Of a stretch of 64,000 nt of DNA, positions 14,073-26,530 are shown in pieces. Below the pieces are notes generated by a model, which ran no database searches, was not told the DNA's origin, and saw only the letters and a list, made by a program, of their open reading frames with translations. The stretch comes from Batkoa obscura (Eukaryota > Entomophthoromycota > Entomophthoromycetes > Entomophthorales > Batkoaceae), in contig JASVEC010000005.1 of assembly GCA_030770535.1 (NCBI GenBank), forward strand, positions 1,426,001-1,490,000, written 5' to 3'. How positions within the stretch are numbered: the stretch's first letter is position 1; each line of letters starts with the position of its first letter. The position numbers and the translations under genes are program-made.

Positions 14073-14121
14073 AGTTAAACGGTGTTTATTTTAATGTTGT
14101 TAATTTGACATATGAATGCAC

Positions 14122-14129
14122 TATTTATA
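14122..14129 (-). promoter_or_regulatory. TATA box of the second S28 gene
   Basis: TATAAATA on the minus strand, 50-57 nt upstream of the ATG. Confidence 0.45.
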
Positions 14130-15159
14130 CTATGTGTTTAGTTTGTTTAGAATACCACCGTCATTAGGGTTCTATGCAGTGTGCTGAAGTTATCAATGGT
14201 TTTCATAATCAGTCTTATTCTTTTAGGTTGCTAATGTGGTTCTATAGAATTTCTTCCTTATCTCCATTGGTTGTCTAGCTCTGTTTGGTAGTATTTAATT
14301 TAACTTCAATAAATTGAAAGCTTTAAAATCGTAACAAAAAGCGGGCAAAATTTACTAAGTGTTTACATAATAATAGTTTGTTGGATAAAAATATCTTTAA
14401 AATTTGGTGTATTTTTTGTAATTTTTAATGAAAGTTTTAAATTTTCAACCAATCGGGTCAACCTTTTTTAAACTGTCAAGTGATAATAGTCTAGCGGGTA
14501 ATGTTTTTATTTGAAATATAATTAACTTATGCACAAAAATAAAAATAGTTAAATGTATAGAAATAAAGTTCTTTAAATATGTAAAGCCAAAATATAGATA
14601 ATTTAAAATAATACTTTTACTCATGCACAACATTATTTCGTTCCAGTAAGTCAAAACTCATACTCTATAATCAACGTGAGTTTGAATTGCAGTAGAGTAA
14701 CTTGTAGTTAAATGTCTTTTGTTGTTTTTAGTTTGAGGTTAAAATTTTTAATGAATTTAAGATATTATAAAAGTTCCAGCCCTTAAATTTATATTAGAAA
14801 AAATTAGATGCAAATAAAAAAATAAGACAACTGTTCCAAGCTATTCTAAAGTAACAATGATTGGGAAATTTACCCTTTAGTACGATGTAATCTAGATTTT
14901 ATTCTGATCCACAAAAATTTGACAAATATTGCTCGTCTACAGTACCCAAGTGGCTAATTATATAGCAACATTAATTTGTGAAGTCATCAAGTTATATAAG
15001 GAAATATAATTATGACAAACATTGGTTGTCAAATTAGCCCTGGCTAAGTAAAAACTATCCTTCAATAACCAAGAAATTGATCAAAATTCCGATCCAATTG
15101 AATAGAACTTTTTGAGAAATTCTGTACCCAAAAAGTTGTTTTTACTAATTACATAACCG

Positions 15160-15258
15160 TATGGGATGTATTTTTTGTTTAAGAATTTTACTCAACCTTT
15201 CCGCTCAAATAGCGCTTAAAAATGAAAAAGTGATGAAGCCAAAAAAATATCCCCATAT
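15160..15258 (-). mobile_element. MITE, TGGGGATG family, shortened copy
   Basis: The ends are TATGGGATGTAT and ATATCCCCATAT. The copy is about 99 bp because of small internal losses. Confidence 0.88.
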
Positions 15259-16569
15259 TTAGTTTATAAAACTATCAAGTTATATAAGAAAAATCACATT
15301 TGAAATGCATCGGTAGTAATAATAAATTCAAATATGCAAAATATCTATAATCGGGCAAATTTCTATCAGCTATTGTTACTTTACTACCCACTTCAAAGTA
15401 CATCAATTGAAAAATATTAAGCTTTGGTGTAATAATGAAAATTGATCAAAAACAAATGCTTCAATCTTAATCAATAATTTTGAAATAGAAAGGCTAAGAA
15501 TCCATTGGCTCTATATTATGTAATATTATCTAATATCTCAAGTAATTAATTCAATGATCACTTAGGTGTAGTAAGATGTCAACCTAATGTAAATGTTTTA
15601 GTATAAGCTATAGGTTAGCTTTTATAATGATAAAATCTTTATTGAACTGTATGCGCCTTAAGTAAAGGTTTAAGACGAAAATATGAATAATATATTACTT
15701 GTAAATCAATATTGTAAAACCAGTTGGGCATGCAGATATCGTTCTTGAAGCTAATAATTACAAAATTAGCATCAATTAATTTGAATGTAAAAATAAGTGA
15801 CTATTATTTACATTAACTTGATATGTTGTTCTACTCAGATATCTATGATACAAAAAGGTTTAAAATTTTAGTACTTTAAAAATGAACCAAATTTATAAGT
15901 ATAATACATGTCTAAATGTAACATTAACTGCTATTGCAATAAAAAATAGAAGGAAGCGCAATCATGAAAAGGCCAAATTAATATCTAAATTTATTTTATT
16001 TATTACTAGGAGACAATAATGTACAAGATCCATCATTTACTATATCATATGAATGATAAAAAATTTATAGTTTGAAAAAAATTAGAGATTAGGATGTTTT
16101 TGTTTCAATGGTAAATTGACAATTTTTAAATTTTACTGCTAATTAAAATATAAACCGAATAGTTAGTAAGCAAATGTTCAAAGATGCGTTTACTTACAAC
16201 TATTGTCAATTGTATAGTAAAAAGTTATATATAGGGGTTAGCTATTGAAGGAGTTATTTACATGTAAAGTGTATTTAAGAGAGCTTAACTACTTTTTGCT
16301 AACGATTATTCAGTTTAATATATAATAATAAGTTAATGTTAAGAGTAAAATGATTAAAGTTATGAAATATCTTAACTATATTGAAAACATGGTTTTGATG
16401 AATCGTAGTTGAATTACTATGTGTAATACTAACAAATAGATGTAAAAAATAATTTACTTATACAATCCAAATCTTAAACTATATATTTTTTAATGTGATA
16501 AAAACTTTAATTTTTTAAAAGTTAAATAAATTTAATAAAACGAAGATAAAGAGTTAATAAAGAAATGAG

Positions 16570-18389
16570 TTAGTTGGAAGCCTTGTAGTACTTTCCTAAT
16601 AGTTGAGGGGCAAGGTTATAGTATCCTTTTCCTAATTTATCGATCATTTGAATAAGATCATAATTGATAGTATCGTTCAATTTAGAATCTTTTAAATAAT
16701 CTGGATGATTCAATACCATTTGTCTTAGGAAATTAGCCCCACTCATAAGTTTTCCTCTGGATCTATCGCTAATGAAATTGATATACGATTGTAACTTAGT
16801 ATTTAAACTCATTTCAATATCTTCTTCTTTTAAATATCTTTGTACTAATGGAATCAAGCCTTCGATATTATTGCCACCATTTATAATTTTATCAATATTA
16901 AGCTTAGTAAGCTTCCCATTATTGTTGGGGAACATAAACGTTTCAGTTTTAATAGCATCTCTTTTACAAGCCAAATCTATATTCTCATCCACCTTAGAGA
17001 TAGGCATATAGAAGTTAGGTCTGAATTTTAAGATGGCACGAAGCAATAGATTAATAAACACAGCAAAAGCAGCGTTCTCAAAATCAGTTAACTGGACTTC
17101 CATTGGGCGGAATTCGACTCTCCAGCCTATCTTAGCATCTGGAGTAGGTGGCTTGAAACGTACGGTTTGCCATACAGTGGATTGAATATTTTCAAAGTGA
17201 CTGTTATCTGTTGGGTCAAACTCGGTTATATTTTCTTCAAACATGATCAGGGGATCATTGTTGAATATTGTAGCTAAATGGTGGCTTACATTCTCTGGAA
17301 TTTTGGCCTTTTGAAGAGTTTCTTTTAATTCTGAGTCTTGTTGTAAATTAATGTCATTAAATTGTTGATTAAAATATGAATTCTCTCCAATATATAAAGA
17401 ACACGAGTCATATCTTGATTTTTGATCTTGCTCATCCGATCTGCGGCAATCAATTAAATTTTTTAAATAATTGAATCGAGTATCCATATTGGCAAGGTAT
17501 CCTTTCATCATTGGTGTGTTAGCAGTTAAAGCTAAAAAGATAGGAGCGATTGGAATAAACGCATCATAAGCAAAAGTAGCGGCTTCAAAACTAGGAAGTT
17601 GGAAAGTAACCTGAAGACAGCAGCAAGAAGCAGCGAACCCAACGGTATCTAACTCTAAAGCAGATTGATCTTGTGAAAATAATAAAGCTTTTGGAGTATT
17701 TATATCTTTGTAAATAGGTAATTGAAATGTTGCTTTACTACCTTTTCTCAATCTTAAATTCTTGGATAAGCTAGCATATCTTGGATGAGGGTGAATCATT
17801 TTGTCGGGCAAATAGTTGCTTTGAGTGTACATGTTGTTATCCAAACTGCTATCAATGTCTAAATGCTTCACGTTATCGCTGCCTAATGAAAAAAAGTTGG
17901 AAACGGTTAAGACAGTTTGGTTTTCTTCAAGTTCACTAAGTACTCGAATTCTACGAATTCTCATGTTTTTTTCAACTTGCAATAAACCACTGAGTTGACC
18001 AGAATATGGTCCTCCTGGAGTGCCCTCCAACATAAATTTAGCGAATTCAGATCTCCAACAAGTATCAAAATTACTAAAATGAATTAGAATATTAAATGAA
18101 ATAGATTAAAATAAAGTTACCTTCCACCTTTTAGGCTTTCTTCTTCCTCTTGTTGTAAAACAGGCAATAACTCGTGGGAAATGGTAGATAAATAAGCTTG
18201 CTTTTTAAAATGATTCATTTTGACAACAAAATATTCAATCTCATCTCCCCAAGTCAAAACATCATTCTTACGACTGCTGTTACGCTTATATAAAGAAATA
18301 AACTGCTGGATGCCTCTCTCTTTGATTAATTTAGAGTATGGGATAATCTCATCCCACTCTAATGGTACACCTGTTGTCAATAATCCCAT
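16570..18389 (-). CDS. GSH1: Glutamate-cysteine ligase catalytic subunit
   Basis: This enzyme is the first step of glutathione synthesis in the cytosol, joining glutamate to cysteine with ATP. Two exons, 18121-18389 and 16570-18073, are separated by a 47-nt intron and give 590 residues (human GCLC has 637). Family signatures include WGDEIEY at residues 47-53 (metal/ATP-binding acidic residues), MLEGTPGGPY, a cysteine-rich CCCLQVTFQ, and GWRVEFRPMEVQLTDFENAAF (begins at residue 406), which is almost the mammalian sequence. SKVDENIDLA follows as in GCLC. The call is firm. The second exon's ATG at 18033 is internal, because upstream residues CWRSEFAKFMLEG continue the family alignment. Confidence 0.96.
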
Positions 18390-18445
18390 AGCTAATAATT
18401 GTTAATCTTAGTTATTTTTTTATAATTCAGTGTTCTACTTCAAAG

Positions 18446-18455
18446 CTTATATATA
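18446..18455 (-). promoter_or_regulatory. TATA box of GSH1
   Basis: TATATATAAG on the minus strand, about 57 nt upstream of the ATG. Confidence 0.4.
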
Positions 18456-20469
18456 CCATACTTTGAAACATTAAAAGTAAAAATACTAAATAAGAACCCC
18501 CCCCCACCCCAACGAAGATCAGATACCGTCTCCCCAATAACCCACCAATAAAATGTATTTTTTGAGGCATGCAATCCCTTATCATCTGGTTCCATAGATT
18601 GCATTTAAACATTATTATTAATCGGGTTTATTCGTGTCACTTGATGGAATTTTGAATTTAATTGTAAAGTTTCACTTTTATCTAAACCATCAATTTCTAA
18701 ATTTATCAAAAACATTTAGGGTGGCTTTTACAGTATTCTTAACTTATTTAATAAAATCAAAAAGAGTGTAAGTTTATTATCATTTTTCCTTTGTCATTTA
18801 TTAAATTATAAAATTATGCAAGGCAATAAGGGATACAGTTTTTAAACTTTATTTTTGATTGATTTAATAATTTCGTTCTTTTCCACACTAAAAAAACGAG
18901 TTAGATTTATCATCGCCTATTTGTTTTATAAATTTATGTCATTTAAAATAATAGGTTTTTTTCATATTCATAGCTTTAAAACATGAAAATAGCACATGAA
19001 TTTATCCACAATGAGAGTTATGTTTTACAATAATATTGAATAAGAAATATCGCAATATTCAGCATAAGATTTAAGTCAGGGATAAAATAACCTCAGATCC
19101 ATCTAACCAAATATGGTAATTTACTTTTTTCTTATCTATTGAAACCTTATAAAAAGAAGCAAGAAATAAAAGTTAGAATGTTTATCTCCAATTATTCTTT
19201 TTAAGTTTTGTAGCAATACTTGTTACGTAAATTTAACTCAAACCTAGTTTATCATAATAAAATAATAATCAAAGCTATTTGGTACATGTTTAATACCATT
19301 AGTTTATAGTACAACCTTGCATTCAATATATTGAAACTAGAACTTTTTCCACCACCATAATTCCACCAGCTTTTATTGCCTAATTACAACTTTATAGTTC
19401 GAATTCTTACGTTAAAACTTGCTTTGAATTTCAGAAAACAAGGGAGGGAAAGTAAGCTACCAAATTTAGAGGTTGTAAAAGAATTCAAGTTGCAACTTAA
19501 CAAGATCATAGTAACTATTTATAAAGTAGGCTGAATTTGGTAGTTATAAGCTATAATATAGAAAGGAAGACTATTTTATTAATAAAGCTGAATTGTTTTA
19601 CTTTTAGTACTAAACTACTCAATATTGATCGCCTTATAGCTTATAGACTAAAAGCATTACCTTATCATAAAGTGATGAGCTATACATTACTATATTGTTT
19701 ATTTAAATAATTCGCTTGTCACTTTTGAGCACGAAGTTTACTATAAACTTTTAAATCCTTATTTTTTAAATTGGGGATTTGGGATTTAGTATATTTTGAA
19801 AGTCAAAATTTATTTTATAAAATATATTTACATTGTGGTCTAAGCTTAGAATGGTAATAAATGACAAGGAGAGATATATTATGTATATTAAATGAAAAGA
19901 GGTTCTTAGTTTTTTTATTGTTTTTATTAACAAAGCAGATATTTGCGATTAACCTTAAAAGTATTATTTTTTAACCTTGAAAATGGCTTATAGTTATAAT
20001 ATAAGGATTTTTTAATTTTTATATTAAGATTTTAAAGCACTATTAAATTAAGCTACTGGTATTATAAAGACAATAGCGTAGAAGGCCTGTATCATGCAAA
20101 TACTAAGATAAACGGTTCAAAGCGAAATTTATTTTGATAAATACATGTTATGTTTAATTTTTATATAGTAAATTTTTTCTTTAAAATATGCTTGTATATT
20201 TGAAATGTAAGCTAAAATTGTAATATATAAAATTGACATTAATTAAAAGCATGGGAGGATTTTGCTTAAATTTTTACCTATTTTATGTACAAACTTATTA
20301 ATAGTTAAATTATATAAATCGTTCAAATTTTAAATTATTAATATGGTTTTGTCAAAATTTATTACATAAAATTTTAAATATCTTTCAGAAGTTTTCGAAT
20401 TTATCCAGTAAAATTATTGTAATTACAGCACTAAGTCAAATTTAGAGTTTCAAAATAGATAAGCTATCT

Positions 20470-20573
20470 ATCCATGTTTTTTAGTTTCAATATTTTTTAT
20501 TCTTTTATTTTGCGCTAGAAAAAGTGGACAAAATCAATGAAATTAAAATGCACTCCTATATGGATTTTACAGT
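20470..20573. repeat. Palindromic relic related to the MITE family
   Basis: The left part reads CATGTTTTTTAGTTTCA. The right part reads TGAAATTAAAATGCACTCC, roughly its reverse complement, around a central GCGCTAG. It looks like two left arms of the family facing each other. The assignment is weaker than for the other copies. Confidence 0.45.
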
Positions 20574-21274
20574 TAAACATAAATCACTGTAAAATTATAT
20601 TTATTTATTTTTACTGAGTTTTTAAATTTTTTCAAATGTCCAAATTATCTTCTTACTTAATGTATGCATAAAACAGTGCTAATTTATTTGAGTAGTAGTC
20701 ATATAGCTATATGTATATAGTAAAAAGACAAGTTAAAGCAAGATAACTAATTAATAATCTATATAGATAACAGTTTTTAGCCATAGTGCGAAATAAGTGA
20801 ACCAACATCTTTAAATAAAGATGGACAAATTATACATAAAGTAGGGCCAAATTTCTAACTAGAAAGGCAATGGGTTTAGTGAACAGAATTTCACAGAAAA
20901 CCGCTTATGCAAAAACTTGTTTCTATGCTGGAATGTATAAAACCTCATAAAAAAATATACAAAAAGATAAGGTTGATAGCTGAGTTATAAAGTAATACCT
21001 TATTCTTTGAAATGAGAATCTATTAAGCGATAATAATAAAGCAAATTGGTAAATAGTGGCATTGTGAAAGAATAGGAAAGAATAAATATTAAACTCAAAT
21101 ATTAAATTTTATTAGTTACTCTAGCATAAAGTTAATTCGAATTTTCAAATGTGTATCATGAACTGTTATAAATTTTCTTTAGCGAATATGTTAAATTATT
21201 TTTTATGCTATCCAATATAAAATAAATAATACATTAAAGTATGCCCATATAATATTATATTCATATAAATATAA

Positions 21275-22291
21275 TCATTCAAATAAGTTAGCTTTAGAAG
21301 GTAGCTTCCAGCTATCAAAAATACGGTGCATTTCAACTTTGGTTTCATCATGTACTAAAAGAGCAAAGACCGGGTTGATTAAAATAATAGACATGATTGA
21401 TAGTATAACAGTGGCATCGACCCAGATCTCACGATTATCTGCTTGAGTTATTTCCTGTACCACATTTGTTACATAACTTGGCGCAAATACTAAGGCATAC
21501 GCTATTATACCTAAAATTAACATTAATTTATGAGTTATAATTTTGTGATGAAATGCTGTCTTGCCTATAAATAAGTATATAATGCTTCGTCGTACACTAT
21601 CCATTGATTCAATATATAGTCGAGCGTCGCTTATACTGTTACTTGATCGAGTTTGGTCCATAGGAATGTCAAATTTTATATATTTTAAATTTTTATATAT
21701 GTTAATATATTTAATTAATATTCCACTATAACATAGTATGATAATAGATGGTAATAGTAAGATCCTTACTAATAACCATTTACTATAAAATGCGTTAAAC
21801 GGTATTTTCTCTAATGTGATTAATTCACAATAACTATTTGTTGGCATTAATCTCCCTGATTTATAAGACCCTGATGTTATTGCCAAGGATAATGATAATG
21901 ACACCATAATAATAGTTATGATATTGAAATGCTTCTTGTTAATTTTAATTTGAAAAACAATAACTACAAATCTTAAGATAGCTAAGATAGTAGCACAGTC
22001 TATTGAAGCTTCCAAAACTCCTAATGAAATAACAGCTTGAATTTGACAAGCAATATTCTCGTCTTTTATTATCTCATAATTTGATATCCATTTCATAAAA
22101 TCAAAAACAATCCATGATATCCCCATTAAACTATCTAGTGTACACATTATAATTATTGGTAAGAAGTCAGCCCCTCTCATACCATTTCTGAAAACACTAA
22201 TATAAAATACTAACCCACTACATCCCAATGCTACGAAGGACAATAAGAACATAATTATGTCTATAGATAAACTTATTCCTAAATCTGCCAT
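21275..22291 (-). CDS. Seven-helix receptor, class-A-like GPCR
   Basis: This is a predicted plasma-membrane receptor with seven hydrophobic helices. A Cys at the start of helix 3 (ACQIQAV) and one in the second outer loop (SYCELIT) could form the usual disulfide. Helix 7 has ILINPVFALLVH, an NPxxx motif like the rhodopsin-family NPxxY. Helix 3 ends ILRFVVI in place of DRY. The frame is open for 338 codons, but positions 21511-21564 look like a 54-nt GC-AG intron that keeps the frame. The paralogue at 28481-29497 has an ordinary intron at exactly this point, and removal gives 320 residues with FIG joined to IIAYALVFAPSY. The ligand is unknown. Multiple class A-like receptors are reported from Conidiobolus-type fungi, which is recalled rather than searched. 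Confidence 0.82.
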   Translation of the reverse strand: MADLGISLSIDIIMFLLSFVALGCSGLVFYISVFRNGMRGADFLPIIIMCTLDSLMGISWIVFDFMKWISNYEIIKDENIACQIQAVISLGVLEASIDCATILAILRFVVIVFQIKINKKHFNIITIIMVSLSLSLAITSGSYKSGRLMPTNSYCELITLEKIPFNAFYSKWLLVRILLLPSIIILCYSGILIKYINIYKNLKYIKFDIPMDQTRSSNSISDARLYIESMDSVRRSIIYLFIGKTAFHHKIITHKLMLILGIIAYALVFAPSYVTNVVQEITQADNREIWVDATVILSIMSIILINPVFALLVHDETKVEMHRIFDSWKLPSKANLFE

Positions 22292-22890
22292 TTTATTTCG
22301 AATATATTGTTGCAGATTAAAGTTATAAAAAATGAAAAAAAGTTAAAAGCAGCCCTCTTTGTTTATATATAATATTCAACGTGTTTAATTTGGTCATCTT
22401 TTATTAAATTTAACAAGATTTATGACTATAGTAAAAATTATGTTCCTTAAAATAACTTGTTATTCTTATAATCAATACCAAATGACTTTAATTCTAGTGA
22501 TGACCTTTATTAATTAAATACAGACCACCTTTTTTAAATTTATTAGCAAAAAAATACGGTTTGTTTTTTGATTATTGGCTAACAGCTTGTGCTAGAATTG
22601 TGAGTTCTGGATTCTTTGCAATAACTTAGTTTACCCAAAGTGCCACTGAAATCAAAGTCTATCAATTTAAGAATACCAAAATAAATTACTAATAGTGGAC
22701 AAAGAATATGGGATAAAAAATTGGCGAAAGTTTATAAAGTGGGTAAAGTTCTTAAGTAAATAGGTACTTCGCTTTTTATAGACTGTTCATGTTTTATTGT
22801 GACTTTCATAAACTTTGGTTGTCCTTTTTTTAAGGATACCAGATCGCAGTATAATGATAATATTAGTTATTAAAAATTGACAACGATCGG

Positions 22891-22997
22891 ATATGGGGAT
22901 GTATTTTTGTGTTTAAGAATTTTACTAACAATTATTCTACTCAAATAGTGCTTAAAAGATGGAAAAAGTGATGAAGCCAAAAAAAACACCCCCATAT
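22891..22997 (-). mobile_element. MITE, TGGGGATG family
   Basis: The ends are ATATGGGGATGT and ACACCCCCATAT. It has the full minus-orientation interior (TTTAAGAATTTTACTAAC, AAGATGGAAAAAGTGATG). Confidence 0.94.
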
Positions 22998-23460
22998 TTC
23001 AAATTTAAAGAAGCTTTAATTTAAATCAATCATAGCATAAATATAAACTGCTATTATCTATACCAAAAAAATTTGATACCAAACTATTTTTTCATTATCA
23101 CTTAACCATCCATCATATTGGAACTTTACTTTTTAGTATATTCTATTAAAGCTATTCAAAAAAGACTATTATGTCATTTTAGTACCTATTTATGCGTATT
23201 TATTGCTTTCAACTACCTTAATTAATTAAATTACAACCTTTCCGTTTATTTCAATTTCCTATAACCTGCTTTAACTTTATTGATTTGAATATAAACTGCA
23301 GTTATTTGTTTTTCTAAAATTCATTGAATTATAATTTAATAGTAAGACAACTAAATACTCATAAAATAGTTTTAGCTATAAATATTGTAACAAATATTAC
23401 TTTTTATTTGAAAGAACACCCAAATGCTGTTTAGCGTGTATTCGTGCATTCCATATATAT

Positions 23461-23490
23461 ATTATTTATTTATTTATTTATTTATTTTTA
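23461..23490. repeat. TTTA microsatellite
   Basis: Consecutive ATTT units occur in gene-free DNA. Confidence 0.8.
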
Positions 23491-23596
23491 ACTTAGTTTT
23501 TATCTGAAACGGTTTTTATCTATACTATCATATAATTCCACCAGTGCTTTTAAATATTTACTATGTTTAAATTCATAAAAACAAATGATAAAAATC

Positions 23597-23701
23597 ATAT
23601 GGGGGTGTTTTTTTTGACTTCATCACTTTCCATCTTTTAAGCACTATTTAAGCGGAAAAATTGTTAGTAAAATTCTTAAATACAAAAATATATCCCCATA
23701 T
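23597..23701 (+). mobile_element. MITE, TGGGGATG family
   Basis: The ends are ATATGGGGGTGT and ATATCCCCATAT, with a full interior including AGCGGAAAAATTGTTAG. Confidence 0.94.
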
Positions 23702-24244
23702 AGGGGTTAATTTTATAGTTATTTTGGTTTTAATAAATTATCTATTTTTACTACTTAATTGGCATTGACAATCGAGTAGCTATTGTTTATTTACTGTTAT
23801 TTTTATTTTCTATAATGTTACCATTATTTATTATATTGTCATTGCTATTTGTTATATTGTAGTATTATTTATTATACTCTTGTTCTAAAAAAATGTGACT
23901 ATAAATCAAATTTATAGTCACACTGTTATAAATGTTAAATACAGAATAATGATTTAATATGATAATGAAGCTTATTGTATACATTATGCAATAATTTTTG
24001 TTAAACACTTAAGTTAAAATAACATCACACTTAGTATGCTGCTACATTACTCTGTACACAATTATGTAATCACTTTAATAGTTAGAGTAGTTAATAACCT
24101 TGATCCCAAATATTAAACTGTTATATTGTATCTCTGTAATTTTATAATGAATTTACAGTAATAAATTGCCGGTTTAATTAACTATTCAAGTTATATGATA
24201 GTACTGGATTTACTATAAAATAGCATAAGTTACACTAAAGTACC

Positions 24245-24352
24245 ATATGAGGATGTATTTTTTTATTTAAGAATTTTACTAACAATCTTTCTGCTCAAAT
24301 AGTGCTTAAAAAATGGAAAAAGTGATGAAACCAAAAAAAAACACTCCCATAT
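24245..24352 (-). mobile_element. MITE, TGGGGATG family
   Basis: The ends are ATATGAGGATGT and CACTCCCATAT. It lies about 250 bp upstream of the S41 pseudogene at 24600. Confidence 0.93.
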
Positions 24353-24599
24353 ATATTTTAAATTTGATAATTACTACAATTCATGTAGACAACTATAGTT
24401 ACGCTAAGGTAGTTATCTTTAACATAATACGCTTATTATTAAAAGTTGTAATAATAATAAAAAATCTAACGGTAACCATTTGATGTTATATTGAAACAGA
24501 AGTGAAAAACGAAAGATATGTAATAAAAATAAAATACCATAAAGAAATTAAAAAACTAATCTACCTATTATTATCTAATTACCGACTAATATTAAAGTA

Positions 24600-26530
24600 A
24601 TGAATCTTAACTATTTACTATTTGTTTTAGGATCCTCTTTATTAGTTAATGGGACTCCTATTCTCAAAGCAAATGAAGCTCACCCCGAAAAAAATTTCAA
24701 ATGGTGCCAGTAGTAGCTCAGCCAAAACAAAGCTCGAAGCAAAGAGGGAAGATAAAAGGGGCGATTCTCAAGAAAACGACCAACAATCATTTTTAGAATA
24801 AATTTTTAATGGTAAACCAGAGAGTCCAGATACTATAAATAATTCATGCGGTGGAATCGGCAAAAAAGGGAAAGTATGTTCATATAAGTAGGTCTTAGAG
24901 TGCTATAATAGCTTTCCTTTTAATCCTAAGATCAGAGATTACGATTTGGATGCTTTATGGAAAATTTTACTATTTTATGCTTTTTCAGATGTTTCTAGAA
25001 AACGTTTTGTCGATGTACATGAACAAGGAAAAACAGTGGATGTTGGAGTAGCTTTAGCATTGTTAAGAGAGAAAGTATACTACAGATATGACACTCCAAA
25101 CAGATATCTTCAAAATATTTAATGAGTTAATAGATGACTACACTTTCTATACCCCTAATTGCTATTGATCTTTTACCTTCATATTACCTTCCCCACTTGC
25201 TATTATTGAATAAGATAATAGCTTAGTAGTTAAAGTAAAAGGCGGCTATCCCTTTGAAGAATCCCAAGTTAAAAACTGGGCAAGTTTAGGAATTGATATT
25301 AAGAAATTTGACGGTGCTATTGTTTGAAAAATGGATGGCATGGATTTGATACTCCCAATTGAAAAGAATGCTGGCACTATAAATTTTGTTTCTCGTAATA
25401 TACATTCAAAAGTAAATGTGGACTTATATTACGCTTTGTTATCAAAAGAAATTATGAGTAAAATATTAAGTACCATTTCACAAGCAATTATTCCGCCTTC
25501 TAGAAACAAAGCTATATTTGAAATAAATATAAAAGGGAAAAAGATCTTATAAGTTCTATATATTGCCTCATTTGGTGGTGAAGAGTTTAAAGATAATAGA
25601 GATTACTATCAAAAATACTGCGCACCCAAAGTAAACTTTACAGCAGCACTTATTAAACCCAGGCAAAATATGAACAAAGAAACACCAGAAGCAACTTTGA
25701 AAGAAGTTGAAAAAAATAGATTCAAAACGGCCGAAGCTATATCAGCTGAATTAAAAAAACGTTGAAAAGGATATAGAGATTAGTGATGAAGCGAAAGAAT
25801 CATTTGAGTTACCAGAAATTGAGATCAACAATCTATTATTAGCTGGAGATTTTCTAGTTTCTGTATTTCCAATAAAGATATTGGTGTTTTTTTAATATAA
25901 GATTTCGATTTGACAAAAAATAGCCTTAGATTTAAAAAGGAAGTTATGAGAGGATTTAAACTATTTGTGCAATACGATGTCAAAAAATTGATTATTCATA
26001 TTAGTACCAATAGTGATAGTACAGTATCCCATGGTTATTCTGTTATGATGTTATACAATAGATTATGAAATAATATATTGCAACTAATAATAGGTGAAAT
26101 CCCCTACTGTTGTAAAATTATTGTATTTAAGCTTGAGAACTACCACTAGTGGAGGAAACGCTGATGACAAAGTGGCAAAAAACTGCAATTTGATCAGCAG
26201 CATAAAATCACACTCAACTGATTTATGTATATATGACTACTGCACTCCAATATTGTATATTTATTTTGGCGCTTTAATAGAGTCTGTGTATAAAACTACC
26301 TATATCTACAATTGATAGTTTATAGCCAGCTAAGCGTTTAAAACCCAGTAATACAGGCCAAAAACAATTTATTTAATTATTAAATAATATCTAGAAAGTG
26401 ATAGATATAAAAATGCTGATCCTGATATATTAATAGATAATAAGATCATTAAAGATGGAATGGATAAACACTATCCAACTGCAAAAAAAGCAGCTCTCTA
26501 AAGAGTTCTGAAACGAAAAATCTGCTAAGC
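24600..26530 (+). pseudogene. S41-family serine peptidase pseudogene A
   Basis: This is a decayed relative of the gene at 35886-38150. It starts MNLNYLLFVLGSSLLVNG, a signal peptide matching the other copy's LLFALGSSLLINGNP. Later blocks also match: YDLDALWKILLFYAF, VDVHEQGKTVDV, DYYQKYCAPK and HISTNSDSTVSHGYS. The frame is broken many times by stops and frameshifts from about residue 40 onward. The region that should hold the catalytic Ser block (SxxCYSTC in the other copy) is not recognisable, so it is probably deleted. The family is the fungal secreted S41 (tail-specific protease-like) type, judged from the other copy. The 3' end is uncertain; the last likely match lies near 26450-26500. 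The gene is certainly dead. Confidence 0.75.

Larger units (their letters stand above)
14073..16569. other. Intergenic region with one MITE
   Basis: Gene-free AT-rich sequence with one MITE at 15160-15258. A 69-codon open frame on the minus strand at 14445-14654 has no family resemblance and I do not call it. Confidence 0.6.
18390..21274. other. Intergenic region, gene-free
   Basis: I find no gene here. A C-rich tract (nine C, then ACCCC) lies near 18497-18511. A hairpin-like relic related to the MITE family lies at about 20470-20573. The rest is AT-rich and featureless. Confidence 0.55.
22292..24599. other. Intergenic region with three MITEs
   Basis: No gene is visible. MITE copies lie at 22891-22997 (minus), 23597-23701 (plus) and 24245-24352 (minus). 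A TTTA microsatellite lies near 23461-23490. Confidence 0.6.
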
